A stretch of 64,000 bases of DNA, taken from assembly GCA_045631525.1 (NCBI GenBank), contig JAZQUY010000002.1, positions 62,001 through 126,000 on the forward strand. Direction: 5' to 3'. This DNA is from SIG440 sp045631525. GTDB taxonomy: Bacteria; Bacillota; Clostridia; Monoglobales; Monoglobaceae. The translations under genes and the position numbers were made by a program. The first letter of the stretch is position 1, and every line of letters starts with the position of its first letter. The notes beneath the pieces were generated by a model. That model did not search any database, was not told where the DNA came from, and was given only the letters and a program-made list of their open reading frames with translations. Positions 61,213 to 64,000 of the stretch are shown here, in pieces.

Positions 61213-61797
61213 ATGCTTCACATAAAAGAAACAATCGTTGTCGAAGGTAAGTTTGACAAAGAACAACTGAAAAAAGTTACGGATGCTCCAATTATCTGTA
61301 CCGGCGGTTTCACCCTTTATACTGATAAGAGTATAATAAAGGCAATTCGCACCATGGCGAAAAAGACTGGGATAATTGTTCTCACTGATGCTGACAGCGC
61401 TGGATTTCGTATACGTAATTACATAAAGCAATGTGTAGGAAACGAAGGTATGGTAAAGCATGCGTATATTCCAACGGTAGAGGGAAAAGAAAAACGAAAA
61501 TCAAGTCCCGGGAAAGAAGGACTTTTGGGGGTTGAGGGAATAAGCGAAGAACGGCTTTTGAAAATTCTCGAGAGCGTCACCGAGGTGTGTGAAAAAATGG
61601 AAAAAGCCGAGCCAAAGATAACAAAAGCAATGCTTTTTGAAGATGGTTTAAGCGGTGGTGTTGAGAGCCACGAAAAAAGAAAAAAGCTTGCAAAAGTTCT
61701 TGGACTCCCTGTCAGAATCTCGGCAAATGCACTTCTTGAGATTTTGAATGCCGCAGTGGGATATGAAGAATATAAAAGGGTAATTGAAAAAATTTAA
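61213..61797 (+). CDS. rnmV: Ribonuclease M5
   Basis: RNase M5 matures 5S rRNA. The 194-residue protein has a TOPRIM domain with VVEGKFDKEQL near residue 9 and VLTDADSAGFRIRNYI near 57, and the KGKEKRKSSPGKEG-like loop with the GVEG motif near 98. SD AGGAGAAGA precedes ATG. Confidence 0.95.
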   Translation: MLHIKETIVVEGKFDKEQLKKVTDAPIICTGGFTLYTDKSIIKAIRTMAKKTGIIVLTDADSAGFRIRNYIKQCVGNEGMVKHAYIPTVEGKEKRKSSPGKEGLLGVEGISEERLLKILESVTEVCEKMEKAEPKITKAMLFEDGLSGGVESHEKRKKLAKVLGLPVRISANALLEILNAAVGYEEYKRVIEKI

Positions 61798-61805
61798 CAA
61801 CTAAC

Positions 61806-61846
61806 GAAAGCAACATTTTTGAGAGAAAAATAGTTGCTTTTTTTGT
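61806..61846 (+). terminator. Terminator after rnmV
   Basis: AAAGCAAC (61807-61814) pairs with GTTGCTTT (61833-61840), with an inner T5/A5 stem (61816-61820 with 61826-61830) and a T-run after. The right arm doubles as the -35 of the next promoter. Confidence 0.8.
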
Positions 61847-61862
61847 TTTGTTATGCTATAAT
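61834..61862 (+). promoter_or_regulatory. OPT transporter promoter nested in the rnmV terminator
   Basis: TTGCTT (61834-61839), a 17-base spacer and an extended -10 TGCTATAAT (TATAAT at 61857-61862) give a good promoter. Its -35 lies in the terminator's right arm and T-run. Confidence 0.65.
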
Positions 61863-61968
61863 TTTGTCATGTGTGGGTGAAATCACAAGGTGATTTTATA
61901 AAAGATTTATATGTCCGTACATTTGCCTGTTTTTTGTAATGCGGACAAGAGATTGTAGGGGGATTTTT

Positions 61969-63882
61969 ATGGAAAACAAAAATTTTAAACCATATATTCC
62001 GGCAGATAAGGTTACACCCGAAATTACCATTACATCTATTGTTATGGGAATTCTGCTTGCGGTTATATTTGGTGCGGCAAACGCCTATTTGGGCCTCCGC
62101 GTTGGCATGACGGTTTCGGCGTCAATTCCTGCAGCGGTTATTGCTATGGGCGTTATCCGCGTTGTTATGAGAAAAAATTCGATACTTGAAAGCAACATTG
62201 TTCAAACAGTTGGCTCAGCAGGTGAATCTGTTGCCGCAGGTGCAATCTTCACGCTTCCTGCTCTGTTTCTGTGGGCGGCAGAGGGAACAATGGACAAGCC
62301 CGGAATTTTGGAAATTACATTGATTGCTCTCCTTGGCGGACTTCTTGGTGTGTTCTTTATGGTGCCTCTTCGTAATGCACTTATAGTGAAAGAACACGGA
62401 ATTCTTCCTTATCCTGAGGGTACTGCTTGTGCAGAAGTTTTGCTTGCAGGTGAAGAGGGTGGCGCAAATGCTTCAACAGTTTTTGCGGGTATGGGTTTTG
62501 CGGCACTTTTTAAGTTTATAATTGATGGACTGAAAGCCGTTCCTGGCGAGATTGCACTGAAATTCAAAGGCTATGCCGGTGAAATAGGAACTCAGATTTA
62601 TCCTGCGGTGATGAGTGTTGGATATATTTGTGGCCCGAGAATTTCTTCTTATATGTTTGCGGGCGGAACCTTTAGTTGGATGGTGCTCATCCCGATGATT
62701 GTTCTCTTTGGAAAAGAAATAGTCCTTTATCCCGGGACAGCACCTATCGGTGAAATGTTTGCATCAGGCGGTGCAAGTGCAATCTGGGGCTCATATATCC
62801 GTTATATCGGTGCAGGAGCCTTGGCAGCGGGTGGAATAATCAGCCTTATCAAGTCACTTCCCTTGATTGTACGCACTTTTGGTGATGCACTTAAAGGAGT
62901 TGGCAGTGCAGGAAATGGTGGCTCATCACGTACAGAAAAAGATTTAAGTATGAAGACAGTTCTTGTTTCAATCGCGGTACTTACAATTCTTGTATGGCTT
63001 GTTCCAGCTATTCCAGTGTCACTTCTTGGTGCTATTATTGTGGTCGTGTTTGGGTTTTTCTTTGCCACTGTTTCATCACGTATGGTTGGACTTGTAGGAA
63101 GCAGTAACAATCCTGTTTCAGGTATGGCAATTGCTACACTTCTTATTGCGACGCTTGTATTGAAACTCACAGGTGACAGTGGTGCACATGGTATGCAGGG
63201 TGCTATCGCTATTGGTTCGATTATCTGTATAGTAGCGGCAATTTCAGGTGATACATCACAGGACCTCAAGACAGGGTACCTTCTTGGTGCAACACCCAAA
63301 AAACAGCAGATAGGCGAAATAATTGGCGTTGTTGCGGCAGCACTTGCTATTGGCGGAACGCTGTATCTCCTTGACAGTGCGTGGGGCTTTGGCACAGATG
63401 AACTTGCGGCACCCCAGGCAACTCTTATGAAAATGATTGTTGAGGGTGTTATGGATGCAAATCTCCCCTGGGGATTGGTTCTCATCGGTGTATTTATTTC
63501 GATTATTATTGAAATAATAGGAATACCGGTATTGCCTTTTGCTATTGGTATATATCTGCCGGTACACCTCAATGCTTGCATTATGGTGGGTGGTCTTGTG
63601 AGACTTCTTATGGATAAATTGAAGCGTGAGAAAACACAAAAGGATTCTATGATAAATGATGGAATTCTCTTCTGCTCTGGCATGATTGCGGGTGAAGGTA
63701 TCATTGGTATTGTTCTTGCCCTTCTTGCTGTATTCGGCGTGGATAAGGTTATTGACCTTTCAGGTGTTTTGAACCTTTCACCGATAGCGTCGAGTGTTTT
63801 GAGCATTGTGGTTTTTGCACTGGTTATTCTCAGTGTGCTTAAGTTCTCACTTTGGAAGAAACGTACACCATTAAATAAATAA
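61969..63882 (+). CDS. OPT-family oligopeptide transporter
   Basis: The 637-residue protein has about 14-16 membrane segments and typical OPT stretches: NAYLGLRVGMTVSASIPAAV near residue 38, VQTVGSAGESVAAGAIF near 80 and PYPEGTACAEVL near 145. OPT proteins import small peptides or metal chelates by proton coupling. ATG 61969 follows TAGGGGGA; ATG 61939 lies upstream of that SD. The next gene starts 1 base after the stop. Confidence 0.94.
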   Translation: MENKNFKPYIPADKVTPEITITSIVMGILLAVIFGAANAYLGLRVGMTVSASIPAAVIAMGVIRVVMRKNSILESNIVQTVGSAGESVAAGAIFTLPALFLWAAEGTMDKPGILEITLIALLGGLLGVFFMVPLRNALIVKEHGILPYPEGTACAEVLLAGEEGGANASTVFAGMGFAALFKFIIDGLKAVPGEIALKFKGYAGEIGTQIYPAVMSVGYICGPRISSYMFAGGTFSWMVLIPMIVLFGKEIVLYPGTAPIGEMFASGGASAIWGSYIRYIGAGALAAGGIISLIKSLPLIVRTFGDALKGVGSAGNGGSSRTEKDLSMKTVLVSIAVLTILVWLVPAIPVSLLGAIIVVVFGFFFATVSSRMVGLVGSSNNPVSGMAIATLLIATLVLKLTGDSGAHGMQGAIAIGSIICIVAAISGDTSQDLKTGYLLGATPKKQQIGEIIGVVAAALAIGGTLYLLDSAWGFGTDELAAPQATLMKMIVEGVMDANLPWGLVLIGVFISIIIEIIGIPVLPFAIGIYLPVHLNACIMVGGLVRLLMDKLKREKTQKDSMINDGILFCSGMIAGEGIIGIVLALLAVFGVDKVIDLSGVLNLSPIASSVLSIVVFALVILSVLKFSLWKKRTPLNK

Positions 63883-63883
63883 A

Positions 63884-64000
63884 ATGAAAAAAGAAAAAAT
63901 ATCAAAAAATTATCTTGAAAAAACTCCATTTCCTGATGAAAATATTAAATGGGAAACGGCAGAAGATGGGAAAGTAACTCTGCTCGTTGAAAATAAAGGA
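63884..64000 (+). CDS. PqqD-like protein, 5' part only
   Basis: A frame opens at ATG 63884 and runs off the window after 39 codons, starting MKKEKISKNYLEKTPFPDEN and continuing IKWETAEDGKVTLLVENKG. The pattern NYLEK-P...IKW..-.GKVTLLVENKG matches small PqqD-like proteins of Clostridia. It is tightly linked to the OPT gene. There is no SD, so coupling with the transporter gene is likely. The assignment rests on the visible third of the protein. Confidence 0.6.
   Translation, partial: MKKEKISKNYLEKTPFPDENIKWETAEDGKVTLLVENKG

Noticed and set aside
62802..63929. A 375-codon open frame on the minus strand across the OPT transporter gene
   Set aside because: It lies fully opposite a clear OPT gene, has no SD and a composition (Ile, Pro, Thr, Ser-rich) expected from the complement of a hydrophobic membrane protein.

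Overview
The window is a low-to-moderate GC stretch of a Clostridia-type Firmicute chromosome, most likely from an anaerobic gut lineage. The evidence is a glycyl-radical-enzyme (GRE) microcompartment, a CtsR-McsA-McsB-ClpC heat-shock operon, an mraZ-rsmH-ftsL-pbp-murE division cluster, a MurE with the DNPR motif of meso-diaminopimelate ligases, and many TTG/GTG starts behind strong AGGAGG Shine-Dalgarno (SD) sequences. No tRNA, rRNA, CRISPR array, transposase or phage gene was seen.

Region 1 (1-11910) is a nearly complete B12-independent propanediol-type microcompartment (BMC) locus. It holds the 3' end of a GRE, its activating enzyme, a PduU/EutS-like shell protein, an EutP/PduV GTPase, a class II (fuculose-phosphate-type) aldolase, a DUF336 protein, a zinc-type alcohol dehydrogenase, two near-identical BMC-H hexamers, a vertex pentamer, a PduS-like Fe-S flavoprotein, a PduT-like trimer, a PduP-like aldehyde dehydrogenase, a second BMC-T, PduL and a DeoR regulator, then a strong terminator. 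The expected chemistry is sugar phosphate to lactaldehyde to 1,2-propanediol to propionaldehyde to propanol and propionyl-CoA/propionyl-phosphate. Five enzymes carry the same kind of amphipathic targeting helix.

Region 2 (11910-31010) is the division and cell-wall cluster: mraZ, rsmH, ftsL-like, PASTA penicillin-binding protein, murE, murF, mraY, ftsW, murG, murA, divIB, a DUF881 gene, sbp and ftsZ, followed by secG, an unusual rnr and an SDR gene. murD and ftsA are missing from their usual places. The mraZ promoter carries phased AAAGTG boxes. Region 3 (31010-36600) has an amidohydrolase with a dyad over its promoter and the divergently oriented clpC-mcsB-mcsA-ctsR operon with a CtsR operator.

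Region 4 (36600-39000) is an AT-rich accessory island. It has a possible tiny RNA, a leader-peptide attenuator with an explicit antiterminator, and two unrecognised exported proteins, the first of which seems to need a -1 shift on an A7 run for a complete N-terminus. Region 5 (39000-64000) is housekeeping: azlCD, malic enzyme, znuACB, an M16 peptidase pair, lgt, ylxM-ffh-rpsP-khpA-rimM-trmD, a zinc-ribbon membrane protein, nadD-yqeK-LCP-rsfS-leuS, an HD hydrolase, nadE, rnmV, an OPT transporter and the start of a PqqD-like gene. A 200-nt structured leader with mutually exclusive helices lies between khpA and rimM.

The most interesting items are the rimM leader, the island attenuator, the two-start BMC-H gene and the RNase R without cold-shock domains.
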